Source: a candidate division TM6 bacterium GW2011_GWF2_43_87 (lineage in GTDB: Bacteria; Babelota; Babeliae; Babelales; Babelaceae). Taken from it: a stretch of 64,000 nucleotides of DNA. The notes beneath the pieces were generated by a model. It was not told the origin of the DNA. It did no database searches and was given only the letters and a program-made list of their open reading frames with translations. Positions within the stretch are counted from its first letter, which is position 1. The number at the start of each line of letters is the position of its first letter. Location: NCBI GenBank assembly GCA_001000065.1, contig LCGZ01000001.1, positions 124,001-188,000 on the forward strand, in the 5' to 3' direction. Positions 19,301 through 26,944 of this stretch are shown here, piece after piece. The translations under genes were made by a program, and so were the position numbers.

Positions 19301-19354
19301 TGCGCTTGTTAAAAACAGCACAACCAAAGAACTAATTGACTTCAAATTTTTCAT
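16313..19354 (-). CDS. Exported giant ankyrin-repeat protein with a recurring insert
   Basis: 1013 residues, starting with a hydrophobic signal segment (residues 4-20, ending LTSASC). Nearly all the rest is ankyrin repeats of the form GxTPLHxAxxxGxxxIVxLLIxxGAxxNxxD. At six places an ankyrin unit is followed by a non-canonical block of the form TPxDLLGxxGTPxERxELCMLLIK instead of the next helix pair; these fall near residues 270, 355, 440, 588, 805 and 891. Such proteins in intracellular bacteria often bind host proteins, but no secretion signal beyond the N-terminal segment is visible. A TTGATT/TAAAAT promoter precedes it and a hairpin terminator follows. Base composition is AT-rich like its upstream spacer. 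Confidence 0.88.
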   Translation of the reverse strand: MKNLKSISSLVVLFLTSASCLQSGTLHDLVSNGDINGIKNLLKKPLFIFSYFSTPVNVDERDVHGDTALILACGKNNIRICKFLIENGASLNIQNNAGDTALHVACEKGHIGIVGFLFDKGANLNLKNNNGDTALHTACEKSNVQIVQSLITKGANLNLKNNDGNTVLFLACKVGDANIAKLLIEGGADLSLKTNAGNSALILACKAGHATVTSTAKLLIENGASIGVKDISGNTPLHLACLNYYFDIVKLLIGKGVDFNVKNGDGKTPVDLLGIQGTPRERFELCMLLVKEYGKDIIAQVKLLMQSGVDFNAKDENGNTLLHLVCKRGLIEIVKCLVEKGACVNVKNNDGAIPFDLLRKKGTPKERAEICILLIKEKGDGSAPSVKLLLQGKVSLKTIDKDGNSSMHWACKRGLSEMVQLLIEKGADICVKNSDNKTPFDLFGMKGSSNERTKFFMRLIKNGFAPASMPDALRQQGWFNFDTKDENGDTLFHLACEKGLIELVKIITEKKAPVVVNIYDWTPLHYACAEGFAGIVELLIKKGASVNAIDMDGWTPLHYACVGGHVEVVKLLINNGADFYVKNSDSKTPLDLLITKGTPQGRIELCRLLIEKNKDSVELSKIFMKSKIDLNAKDENGYTLLHSACKTGSIDVVKFLVEKGVILDSSDIYNWTPLHHACSAGFTDIVKLLVGSGASVNVKDIDGWTPLHVACREGFTDIAKYLIDNGANVCEKDTGNNTPLHHACYFNFPEIIKLLVEKGAFVGAKDTRNCTPLHIACLSGSLESVLCLIEKGANIYANNCDYKTPLDLLGAHGTPEERAKLCMLLIKKNVNDRVTPAVLVGQGRIYLNATDDTGNTLLHWVCKAGFMDIAKILIEKGADVYTKNKANEIPFDLLGANGTPQERAELCMLLIKKNSVVEVNESVVGSILVLCKILKSTSHPVKLLIQGNIDLSITDANGNTLLHCACASNFIEIVKLLIEKGASINAKNINSETPLEIAKKKGFVEVVKLFEVN

Positions 19355-19384
19355 TTTTATCCTAATTTTTTAGAATTTTGATTT

Positions 19385-19414
19385 ATTTTATTTTTGTTAA
19401 ATTCTTAAAATCAA
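19385..19414 (-). promoter_or_regulatory. Sigma70-type promoter for the giant ankyrin gene
   Basis: On the minus strand TTGATT (19414-19409) and TAAAAT (19390-19385) are separated by 18 bp. The -10 ends about 30 bases before the ATG, with an AGGAT ribosome binding site in between. Confidence 0.45.
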
Positions 19415-19990
19415 ATCACTATATCTATCGAATTTTGCGCAATTTTCAGACAAAATAACGATCAGGTCGTAGCCCTACAGGAGAAATAGTGTAATGCCGA
19501 ATTTACCAACTCTATTTTATTGAACAGAAGCTCACTGTATGACATTTAATCAAGTTGTTTACACCCCTAATACTGATAGTTGATTTTCTATCGGTATCCA
19601 AGGTATGCCAAGAATAAACAAGACATACGAAAGAAAAGTTTTTTTGACTCTCATATACAAAAGACTCCATTTTATAATTACGACTAGTTTTACTATTATT
19701 TAAATTGTAATGTTTAACCATGTTTAAACTTAGTTTATATTTCAGATTGAGTCAAGTCTTTGTCGGAAAAATCTTGCCGCAACAGCATAATAACTGCTCT
19801 AAGCCAGATCGATAGCCCTACTAAACTTCAAAGAACCCTATTATCAAAACAAAGTGCTTTGATTTCCGCCCAAAAAAACCTTCTAGTACCTTCATAACAA
19901 CATCGCTATCGCACCAAAAACCCAGACAACATTGCACTGCAAAAATCGAAAAAGGCATTCTGATAATCATTTTTCAGGAGTATTAACAAC
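19415..19990. other. AT-rich intergenic spacer without recognisable gene
   Basis: This is most of a 742-bp gap between the giant ankyrin gene and the 885-residue orphan. Only short frames without plausible ribosome binding sites occur, including a 69-codon one on the minus strand (19512-19721) with biased, low-quality composition. I see small AT-rich palindromes but no tRNA, repeat array or conserved RNA. Confidence 0.5.
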
Positions 19991-20019
19991 TTGACTAAAC
20001 TACGATTTCACCCTAAACT
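19991..20019 (+). promoter_or_regulatory. Sigma70-type promoter for the 885-residue orphan gene
   Basis: TTGACT (19991-19996) and TAAACT (20014-20019) are spaced 17 bp apart, about 78 bp upstream of the ATG at 20097. Confidence 0.5.
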
Positions 20020-20096
20020 CATTCTCATATATTTAGAATTAGGAAAAGTGTATCTGCCTTGTAAAAATCCTATAAAATCCGTAGTGGAGGATCCAT

Positions 20097-22754
20097 ATGA
20101 ATTGGTTTAAAAAGTTAACCTGTAGCGCCCTAATACTACCCGCTCTTTTGATAGTAACAAGCACAAGCTTTTGCGCCCAACAATCTGCAGAATCCGACAC
20201 TCAAAACGATGGCTCTCAGCTAATGCTCAACAATCTTCAGACAAGCTTAAATTTCTATGTTTCAGAGTTAGATAAGGGGCTTAAAGGTGCAATTATCACT
20301 CGGTACTCGAGCTCAAACAAATCCATAGCTTCCAACTTAGATAAAGCAATTAAATCCCTTTCACACCTTAATGAATTTTTTTCAGCATCGCTCAAATTCA
20401 ACGGTTTCCTAGCCAAAACAGGAACTTATGTTCTACAAAAGCTCCAGGCAATAAAAAAAGAGTCTAATTCTGAACGGCAACTGGTATTACTTCTTCAAGT
20501 GCTAGAAATGACCGACAGCTTCTTTCAAGTGCTCCATGAAAAATCAAAATCGGCCAATCTGCAGCACTATGTTCTTGCAAGTAAAACCAATATTCCATTC
20601 TGGAACGATATCTCGAACTTTACAGACGATACCGCATGGAAACAGAAAATCAACGTCAATTATGAGCAATGGACTCAAAAAGAACGCGATAGCTTCGACC
20701 ATGCATTTAAAGCCACACTGGATGCTCGACTTGATGGTATTGACAAGCGACTTTCAATACTAGAAGGGGATTTTAATTTAGGCTTCAAAAATCTAATCAA
20801 TGACTTTTCTCCCACCCCAACCTCTCTAATCAAAGAGTGCCGCGGTCTTTACAACGACCTTAAAAAATATGATCCATGGTATTGGGCAAATCCGTGGGAC
20901 GCTTTATTTTGCCTCCCCCGACCAATGGATGAAATCTGTTTCAGCCATATCACCCGACGAGAAGATAATGATCGTATAAAAAAAATAGAAACAAATTTAC
21001 TAAAAAAACTCGAAACCCTCGAACTATACCACACTCAATGCACACTAAAAAAAGATATTATTGCCAATACAACTCTTTCAAAAAATGATCTAGAGTTTCA
21101 TAGATTGCTTCACCAAACAATTCACACAAACGAAGTCAGCTCTGCAACTGCCGACGGCTGGATAAGAAAAGCCATTGAACTACGAAAAACCCCTCTTGCA
21201 CAAGGAGCAGCCTGGGCCTCACAAAAAGCCCTTGATGTCGCAGTACAACTGGGTTTCAGGGATAAAATAAACAACTTTATTTTAAACAAAGCTCAGCTTA
21301 CGGCCCAAAATAACAACTCAGCTGGAATGGAAATTGTTGCACGCTTCTTCTTGGGTACCGCAATCAGTCCAGATCGGTGCGGACTAACTGAATTATTAAA
21401 TCAGGTAAACACCCTCGTAGACCAGCTGCCTCCAAGCCTAATAAAAAGTCTTCAAATAGCAGATTGCGACGGGAAAGAAAAAGAACGCATCCATGAGCTA
21501 CGAGCCGGAATAGGACAACTTATAGATTCAACAAAAAAGATGGCCAATAACCAGATCAAAACAATCGAAAATGCATGCGTAACAATAGACGGATGGAGTA
21601 GCAAGCACATACAAGTAGCCCGCGAAATTGTAAAGACCCTAGAAAAAGAAGATATTGAGCTTATCGGAACTGCACTTCTCTACCGAGATAGTTGGGTTGC
21701 AACAACAGGAGCAGAGGCCCTATCTCTACTCGCTCGAAATAATTTTGGACAAGCATTGCTCTCTAAAATCAACGAACCCATGGCCATACTGCTTGCACGA
21801 CTAACAGACCGAGGTCTCCCACCAGATCGCCTTATCGCACTTGCCAACAAAATATTAGACAATTCTCTAGGACATGAATTTATAAACGTCCTGGGATCAA
21901 TGGCCGCAGAGACTCCTGACGCCACAAAACAAAACCTAAAGGATCTCTTAGGCCTTCTGAGTAAAGCCGGGGCAACGGGAGAAATTCTCATAAGAAAAGG
22001 AGCCAAAAAAATCATAGATACTTTAATGGTAGCCAACACCTATATAAAGCAGGGTGAATGGTCCGCTGCATGCTGGCTCTGCACTTCATCTGAATATACG
22101 GATCTATGCCTAAAAATTGCACAAGCCCATAAAAACATCCCCAACAAAGACCCTAAAGACGCCACCCAGACGGCAGTTCTTCCGCGCTGCAAAACAAAAA
22201 TAGCTAATGCTGCACTCACAAAAGCCCTGAGCGAATGGAACAATGTAGTAGACCAGCATTACAAAGTCTCGGGAGACTCATCAAGCCTTAGTTCACATGC
22301 AAAACTTTTTATAAACTGTCGCAGGGCAAGCATTATCATAAACAAACTAAAAGAGCAGAAACTTGCCAAGGAACGGGAAATTACAAATCTTAAACCCCTA
22401 AAAAATCAAGCTACCCGTATCCTATGGGAGCATAATCGCCTTTCTAAATCCCTAACAAAAATCAGGCAAAAGTATCAAGTTTTAAACTCCTCCTGGCGCT
22501 GGTGGGATAATTTATGGCTTCCAAGTTGGATTAGCTTTTGGAAAGAAAGCTCCAGGCTTGCGCGTAGGGAACAGGCTGTACAAAGCAGAATGTTTACCAT
22601 CACCAGACCAATGCCTGGATTTGAGCAAACCGCCCGAAGATCTCAAAATCATTACACAACGCTTCTTCGGCAACAACGTTCAATCCAGAATATGTATAAC
22701 AATTGGTTTAATCACTTAAACCTTCTGAAAAAGCAAAATCCCTATCAAATCTAA
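20097..22754 (+). CDS. Exported 885-residue alpha-helical protein of unknown family
   Basis: Not recognised. The ATG has a strong GGAGG ribosome binding site. Residues 1-27 form a signal peptide (KKLTCSALILPALLIVTSTSFCA). The mature protein is almost wholly helical, with Lys/Leu-rich segments; a Trp-rich patch (YDPWYWANPWDALF) occurs near residue 260 and a second (WRWWDNLWLPSWISFW) near 800. The middle (about 500-680) has repeat-like helices reminiscent of armadillo or TPR solenoids, but no clear consensus. The C-terminal ~130 residues look like coiled coil. It stands alone between its own promoter and a terminator. It may be a periplasmic or surface scaffold; this is a guess. Confidence 0.7.
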   Translation: MNWFKKLTCSALILPALLIVTSTSFCAQQSAESDTQNDGSQLMLNNLQTSLNFYVSELDKGLKGAIITRYSSSNKSIASNLDKAIKSLSHLNEFFSASLKFNGFLAKTGTYVLQKLQAIKKESNSERQLVLLLQVLEMTDSFFQVLHEKSKSANLQHYVLASKTNIPFWNDISNFTDDTAWKQKINVNYEQWTQKERDSFDHAFKATLDARLDGIDKRLSILEGDFNLGFKNLINDFSPTPTSLIKECRGLYNDLKKYDPWYWANPWDALFCLPRPMDEICFSHITRREDNDRIKKIETNLLKKLETLELYHTQCTLKKDIIANTTLSKNDLEFHRLLHQTIHTNEVSSATADGWIRKAIELRKTPLAQGAAWASQKALDVAVQLGFRDKINNFILNKAQLTAQNNNSAGMEIVARFFLGTAISPDRCGLTELLNQVNTLVDQLPPSLIKSLQIADCDGKEKERIHELRAGIGQLIDSTKKMANNQIKTIENACVTIDGWSSKHIQVAREIVKTLEKEDIELIGTALLYRDSWVATTGAEALSLLARNNFGQALLSKINEPMAILLARLTDRGLPPDRLIALANKILDNSLGHEFINVLGSMAAETPDATKQNLKDLLGLLSKAGATGEILIRKGAKKIIDTLMVANTYIKQGEWSAACWLCTSSEYTDLCLKIAQAHKNIPNKDPKDATQTAVLPRCKTKIANAALTKALSEWNNVVDQHYKVSGDSSSLSSHAKLFINCRRASIIINKLKEQKLAKEREITNLKPLKNQATRILWEHNRLSKSLTKIRQKYQVLNSSWRWWDNLWLPSWISFWKESSRLARREQAVQSRMFTITRPMPGFEQTARRSQNHYTTLLRQQRSIQNMYNNWFNHLNLLKKQNPYQI

Positions 22755-22778
22755 ACATCACGGTACCCATACTTTTTG

Positions 22779-22821
22779 AAAAAGGCCCGGCTCCCCGCAA
22801 ACGAGAGATCGGGCCTTTTTC
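22779..22821 (+). terminator. Intrinsic terminator after the 885-residue orphan
   Basis: AAAAAGGCCCG (22779-22789) pairs with CGGGCCTTTTT (22810-22820), 25 bp past the stop codon. Confidence 0.88.
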
Positions 22822-22914
22822 TTACCTTTTTTGGGTTTACCTTTGAAAAAATTTACCCTACACTAGGCTTGGTGAAATAACCATCGCATACTAAAAACAT
22901 AGGAATTAGGACTT

Positions 22915-23352
22915 ATGGCATTTGCTTCGCTTAGCCAGCTTCTAGGTTCTGCATTTCCCGTCGCCACAGAAAATTGGCCGGCCCGCCTTGCCCGCGAATG
23001 GACAACGGCTGTAGGCGATCTTGGCGAACGCATGCGTCTTGAGCGCGTAATGGGAACAACGCTTATAATAGGTGTTTTTGACTCCCACTGGATACAAGAA
23101 CTGTTTATGCTAACTCCCCTTATCATCCAGACCATAAACCAACACCTGGGCAAGCCCTTTGTCACCCGTATACGATTTGTAGTTGCAGATAAAAAAAAGA
23201 CGCCACACCATCTCTGTCACAAAGGAACTCCGACAGGTGAACCACGTGTCAAAAAAGTCATGAGTGGGCGTCACGAACTCGTTTTAAGGTCTATCAAAGA
23301 TGTTCAGCTTCAAGAAGCTCTTGAAAAATTTTTTTATAATTGTGTTGTGTAG
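22915..23352 (+). CDS. dciA: DciA-type (DUF721) replicative helicase loader/partner
   Basis: 145 residues. The order REW-TAVG, a glycine-led strand GTTLIIGVFDSHWIQEL and the INQHLGK-x9-IRF strand match the DUF721/DciA domain, which binds DnaB and helps load it at the origin in bacteria that lack DnaC or DnaI. The C-terminal extension is basic with a His/Lys linker, again common in DciA. The last 53 bp overlap the 5' end of murG in another frame. The assignment rests on the domain pattern; no dnaB is nearby. Confidence 0.8.
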   Translation: MAFASLSQLLGSAFPVATENWPARLAREWTTAVGDLGERMRLERVMGTTLIIGVFDSHWIQELFMLTPLIIQTINQHLGKPFVTRIRFVVADKKKTPHHLCHKGTPTGEPRVKKVMSGRHELVLRSIKDVQLQEALEKFFYNCVV

Positions 23353-24454
23353 TATCCTAGGGCTCGTTCTCATAGGAGGAGCTACGCTAGCTCTTATCAT
23401 GCTTACCACCCCAAAAGCCCCACGGCCAGATAATGCCTCTTGCATCTGCTATGTTACCGGCAAATCCGGCGGACACCTGTTCCCCGCATTAACCCTTGCA
23501 AAAGAGTACGCAAACAAAAGTCCTAACGGTTCAACCATACTATTCTTTTCAACCGACACCCCATTAGACAAACTCATTATAAAAAAAGCCCCGCAGGTTA
23601 ACGTTTATGAACCTCTTTCTTTACGAAATGTTCCTCGCAACACTATCATTGCCTGGCCCGGCTATTGCCTCGATCTTCTTCGCATCTCTATCAAAATCAC
23701 ACGCACTTTTGCACGCTATCGACCTGAGGCTGTCGTCAGCATGGGCGGATATATCTCAGTGCCCGTTGGCTTAATTGCGTGGCTCCTGCGCATTCCTGTC
23801 TATGTCTATGAGTTAAATGTAGTTCCCGGCTCTGCCGTTCAATTCTTAAGCCGATTTGCTACCACTACCTTCACCTGCTTTAATGAGACCGCACACTTGT
23901 TGCCACCCAAAGCTCATGTAGAACGGGCCGCTTATCCTATCCGATTTGCCGCAGACGATAAGCTTTCAAAGACTGCAGCTCGTGAACACCTCAAGATAAC
24001 AGGGTTTGATAAAGTCTTATTGGTAGTAGGCGGGTCACAAGGCTCCCGCTTTATTAACGACCTAGTTCCTGAAGGCCTTGCCTCAATAAAAGCACAAAAG
24101 AGTGTATTTGTCATACACCAGACCGGAGAAGGAGAGGTAAAACGCGTACAAGAGCTTTATGAAAAGAAGGGACTTCATGCACTCGTCTTTGCCTTTAGAG
24201 ATGATATGAATGTTCTCTATTCAGCGGCAAACCTTGTGGTGGCTAGGGCAGGAGCAGGGTCACTTTTTGAGTCCGTCTTTTTCGCTACACCATCTCTAAT
24301 AATTCCTTTAGAAACTGAAGTAACCGACCATCAATTGGACAATGCGCTCGCCATGGAAAAAGAGCATCCCCTGTTATTTTCGGTCCTGCGCCAGGGCGCG
24401 GTTGAAAAAAAACCAAACCTCTTTACACAAAAACTCTCAGAATTGTTACAGTAA
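23300..24454 (+). CDS. murG: MurG, UDP-GlcNAc:lipid I N-acetylglucosaminyltransferase
   Basis: Converts lipid I to lipid II at the inner face of the membrane. Shown by the N-terminal glycine-rich loop TGKSGGHLFPAL, the SMGGYISVP motif, VYELNVVPG, the second-domain loop VGGSQGSRFIND and the donor-site RAGAGSLFESVFFATP followed by PLETEVTDHQLDNA. From ATG 23300 the protein has 384 residues and begins with a basic stretch and a ~25-residue hydrophobic segment not typical of MurG. A GTG at 23342 or an ATG at 23398 could be the real start; the latter would remove most of the segment. It overlaps dciA by 53 bp, so the two are co-transcribed. Confidence 0.9.
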   Translation: MFSFKKLLKNFFIIVLCSILGLVLIGGATLALIMLTTPKAPRPDNASCICYVTGKSGGHLFPALTLAKEYANKSPNGSTILFFSTDTPLDKLIIKKAPQVNVYEPLSLRNVPRNTIIAWPGYCLDLLRISIKITRTFARYRPEAVVSMGGYISVPVGLIAWLLRIPVYVYELNVVPGSAVQFLSRFATTTFTCFNETAHLLPPKAHVERAAYPIRFAADDKLSKTAAREHLKITGFDKVLLVVGGSQGSRFINDLVPEGLASIKAQKSVFVIHQTGEGEVKRVQELYEKKGLHALVFAFRDDMNVLYSAANLVVARAGAGSLFESVFFATPSLIIPLETEVTDHQLDNALAMEKEHPLLFSVLRQGAVEKKPNLFTQKLSELLQ

Positions 24455-24509
24455 TCAGATAAATATCTATTTTTAACACCGTACAACGCCTAATTTAGGG
24501 GGCTTTTTT

Positions 24510-25211
24510 ATGTTCACACCTTCGATCATACAGCGTTTTTTCGTACTATCATTACTAGGTGCTAGTGCAACCTGTGCTGCTGACTCCGTATGCGAGTGGC
24601 AACTGTGCAAAGATACTATGGACCCTAATATAGGGCAATGGACTTTTCTCTATGACAGCGTAGAAACCAGACTTCCAAAACTGTTGAATGGAGAATTAGA
24701 TATTCAAAGCACGCTAACCGCGCTAAATACCGATGAAATCTCAAACCTTAGAAAGAGACTGATCGAAGAAAAACAGCTCTGGACATCAGGCAAAGAAGGC
24801 ACTGGAGCTATCCCACTTAAGGACTCTCCTTCAGCTGCGCTTATCAAAGCAGGAATGATCGCATCCGCACTAACAGGATATGTCTCTTTACTATCCAGCA
24901 TAATTATAGGGCAATATGGCATGGCAACCCAAACCTTGGGCGGAATGCTGGTTGAAGCCGATGCAGACAAAACCTTATCCAAGGAATTTATCGCACAACT
25001 AAAGCAGTCCTTTGTTGTCATGACAAACAAGTGCAATTCCTATAAATGGAAGTGTCTTGGAGTATCAGGAGCAGCACTATTAGCCTGTGGATTATTCGTC
25101 AAATGGAACGAAGTCAAAAAGAACGCAACCATCGAAGCTGTCTGTTCAAAAATCGATGAACTAGTACTTGCAATTGATGCGTTCAAATCAACCAAGGAAA
25201 CGCCATCCTAG
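24510..25211 (+). CDS. Small exported membrane protein of unknown family
   Basis: 233 residues; ATG with AGGGGG eight bases upstream. A signal peptide (residues 1-24, ending ATCA-A) is followed by a soluble part, a hydrophobic helix pair around 105-135 (AGMIASALTGYVSLLSSIIIG) and another at about 175-195 (CLGVSGAALLACGLFV). Similar in size, signal and two-helix layout to the two downstream paralogues, but I see no clear sequence identity to them. Ends before a terminator. Function unknown. Confidence 0.6.
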   Translation: MFTPSIIQRFFVLSLLGASATCAADSVCEWQLCKDTMDPNIGQWTFLYDSVETRLPKLLNGELDIQSTLTALNTDEISNLRKRLIEEKQLWTSGKEGTGAIPLKDSPSAALIKAGMIASALTGYVSLLSSIIIGQYGMATQTLGGMLVEADADKTLSKEFIAQLKQSFVVMTNKCNSYKWKCLGVSGAALLACGLFVKWNEVKKNATIEAVCSKIDELVLAIDAFKSTKETPS

Positions 25212-25247
25212 GCGCCACCCTATAACAAGTCTATTTTTATAATAGAG

Positions 25248-25298
25248 ACGGGCTACTTTCTGTTTTAAGGAGTTGAGACAGAGAGCGGCCCGTTTTTA
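25248..25298 (+). terminator. Intrinsic terminator between exported gene 1 and the duplicated pair
   Basis: A 16-bp stem (25248-25263 with 25278-25293) with one mismatch and two G-T wobbles is followed by TTTTT. Confidence 0.8.
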
Positions 25299-25385
25299 TT
25301 TTAACTCCTGTCATAAAAGTTAAAATCCAAATGTAAATTTTAACAAAAAAATAATTAACCTTGTTGACTTTTAGATCTAAGGACC

Positions 25386-25432
25386 TAAACTTATAGACAG
25401 TTATATTTATTAACGACTTTTTGTAAGTGGGG
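25386..25432 (+). repeat. 47-nt leader repeat, copy 1
   Basis: This 47-nt block directly upstream of the gene at 25443 matches the block at 26131-26177 at 44 positions. It ends in AAGTGGGG, which serves as the ribosome binding site. A TTGACT lies just upstream at 25364. The repeat probably arose when the gene and its leader were duplicated, but it is better conserved than the coding regions. Confidence 0.85.
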
Positions 25433-25442
25433 ATCTTTTATT

Positions 25443-26075
25443 ATGAAAGTTAAATCATTTTTCTCATTCGTTTTGCTAGCGGCTTCAATAACAGCATCTC
25501 TGGCTACATGTACCTATGGCTCCATAGACACAACTATAGAGGATCTTGTATTAGGAAGCGAGGCCCACTATAAAGAAGCCCTCAAGGGCTGGGAACAGGC
25601 CAAACTAATAGAACTGCACGAGGCGCTTGGCTGTACGCTTACCGTACTCCGCGGGTGGGAATGGACGGGCTTGAACCGCATTGATAAGGCATACGGGCTC
25701 GAACGCCGAAACATGTATTTCCCGAATGAGTTCTTTAAAACTTCAGTTCAAGCAGAAGCTATTGTAGCAGCATGCAGTTGCGCAGTTGCTCTATGTGGCG
25801 GTCTTACAATTGCAAGCATCGCTAGCTACCGGGCCCTGAAAAATCAATTGAATAAACGCGGGTATGGCAACAGGCTCCCAACCCTTCACAAAGGCAAAAT
25901 TGATAAAATCACAACCAGAACAACTCTCGGAGCTGGAGCTCTATGCGGCCTATCCATATTAGCCTTGTATCTCGATATAAACATCCGCACATACAAAAAA
26001 GAGACCGCTATCAAAACCGTAAAACAGCGCCTTCTTGATATAGTCCAGCATATTCGCACCCTTAAAACCACATAA
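25443..26075 (+). CDS. Exported membrane protein, member 1 of a tandem paralogue pair
   Basis: 210 residues. Signal peptide at 1-22 (FFSFVLLAASITASLATC). A helical region of about 35-80 follows, then two transmembrane-like segments (about 102-125 and 160-180). Between them is the block YRALKNQLNKRGYGNRLPTL, which recurs almost unchanged in the next gene; the KGKIDKITTRTTLGAG that follows is also shared. The conserved loop between two membrane segments suggests a specific role for that loop. No known family recognised. Expressed behind the conserved 47-nt leader. Confidence 0.65.
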   Translation: MKVKSFFSFVLLAASITASLATCTYGSIDTTIEDLVLGSEAHYKEALKGWEQAKLIELHEALGCTLTVLRGWEWTGLNRIDKAYGLERRNMYFPNEFFKTSVQAEAIVAACSCAVALCGGLTIASIASYRALKNQLNKRGYGNRLPTLHKGKIDKITTRTTLGAGALCGLSILALYLDINIRTYKKETAIKTVKQRLLDIVQHIRTLKTT

Positions 26076-26130
26076 GAAGCAGACACTATTTCAAATTTCC
26101 TGGCGCACCAATTATTAAAGTTTAAAAATC

Positions 26131-26177
26131 TAAGCTTGTAGACAGTTATATCTATTAACGACTTTTTGTAAGTGGGG
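26131..26177 (+). repeat. 47-nt leader repeat, copy 2
   Basis: Differs from copy 1 (25386-25432) at positions 4, 8 and 22 only, all transitions. It ends with the G-rich ribosome binding site used by ATG 26187. Confidence 0.85.
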
Positions 26178-26186
26178 GGCACATTC

Positions 26187-26876
26187 ATGATTAAGGGTAA
26201 ATCCTTTATATCGATCGTTTTATTAACTATTTCTCTGGCATCGCCTTTGGCAATGCGCGCGGACGGACCAGACATGAGAAACGTCAAAGACTCTCTCATA
26301 TTAGGAGACACCGTTGACTACAAAGGCGTCCTAAATACATGGAGTCCTGAAAAGTTAGTCACATTGCGTGAACAACTTTCAAGTGAGCTTAACAGCCTCA
26401 AAGAAGATGGTTCAACAAATTCATGGCGGCTCGACAGAGCGAAAGGGCTATGTCTACGAGAACCTAAGATTGGCAATGCATTAGCCGTAAGCGGTATTCT
26501 AACCGCAACCCTCAGTTGCTTTGGAATAGCCACTATTGCAGGATATCGCGCCCTAAAGACTCAGTTAGATAAAAATGGATACGGCGACAGAGTCCCTGCG
26601 CTTGCAGAGGGCAGAGTTGACCACGTTACAACTACGTCTACCATTACAGCGGGAACTCTATTTGGGGTTGGGATGTCGGCCTGTATCCTCAGCCTCTTTT
26701 ATCAATCCATCTATAAAAAAATAGCCGCGAAACAACTAATCACGCGCATCTCTGGCATGATCGACTATATTGATGCACTACTCGCAGGCAAAGAAGAACA
26801 AAAGCCTATGACTGAAGAAAGAACTCCTATTGAGTGGTGCGGCACACGCGTCATCCATATAGTAAGCCCAAAATAA
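26187..26876 (+). CDS. Exported membrane protein, member 2 of the tandem paralogue pair
   Basis: 229 residues from ATG 26187, which fits the G-rich ribosome binding site in the leader; the longer frame from 26172 would overlap it. Signal peptide at about 1-24. The central loop YRALKTQLDKNGYGDRVPAL and the following GRVDHVTTTSTITAG match the neighbouring gene, as do the two flanking hydrophobic segments. The N-terminal soluble part is only loosely similar (SLILGDTVDYKG against LVLGSEAHYKE). It has an extra C-terminal tail of ~30 residues after the last helix. Function unknown. Confidence 0.65.
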   Translation: MIKGKSFISIVLLTISLASPLAMRADGPDMRNVKDSLILGDTVDYKGVLNTWSPEKLVTLREQLSSELNSLKEDGSTNSWRLDRAKGLCLREPKIGNALAVSGILTATLSCFGIATIAGYRALKTQLDKNGYGDRVPALAEGRVDHVTTTSTITAGTLFGVGMSACILSLFYQSIYKKIAAKQLITRISGMIDYIDALLAGKEEQKPMTEERTPIEWCGTRVIHIVSPK

Positions 26877-26897
26877 AAATAGACGACTAATATTATC

Positions 26898-26938
26898 AAA
26901 ACAGGCCGCACCTTTTGTAAGGCACGGCCTGTTTTTTT
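26898..26938. terminator. Terminator between convergent genes, probably bidirectional
   Basis: AAAACAGGCCG (26898-26908) pairs with CGGCCTGTTTT (26924-26934), with an inner CCTT/AAGG stem. Seven T follow on the plus strand and TTTT on the minus strand, serving the convergent gene pair. Confidence 0.82.
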
Positions 26939-26944
26939 CGGTTC

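Noticed and set aside
19512-19721. 69-codon minus-strand frame in the long AT-rich spacer
   Set aside because: No ribosome binding site, no recognisable composition or neighbours.
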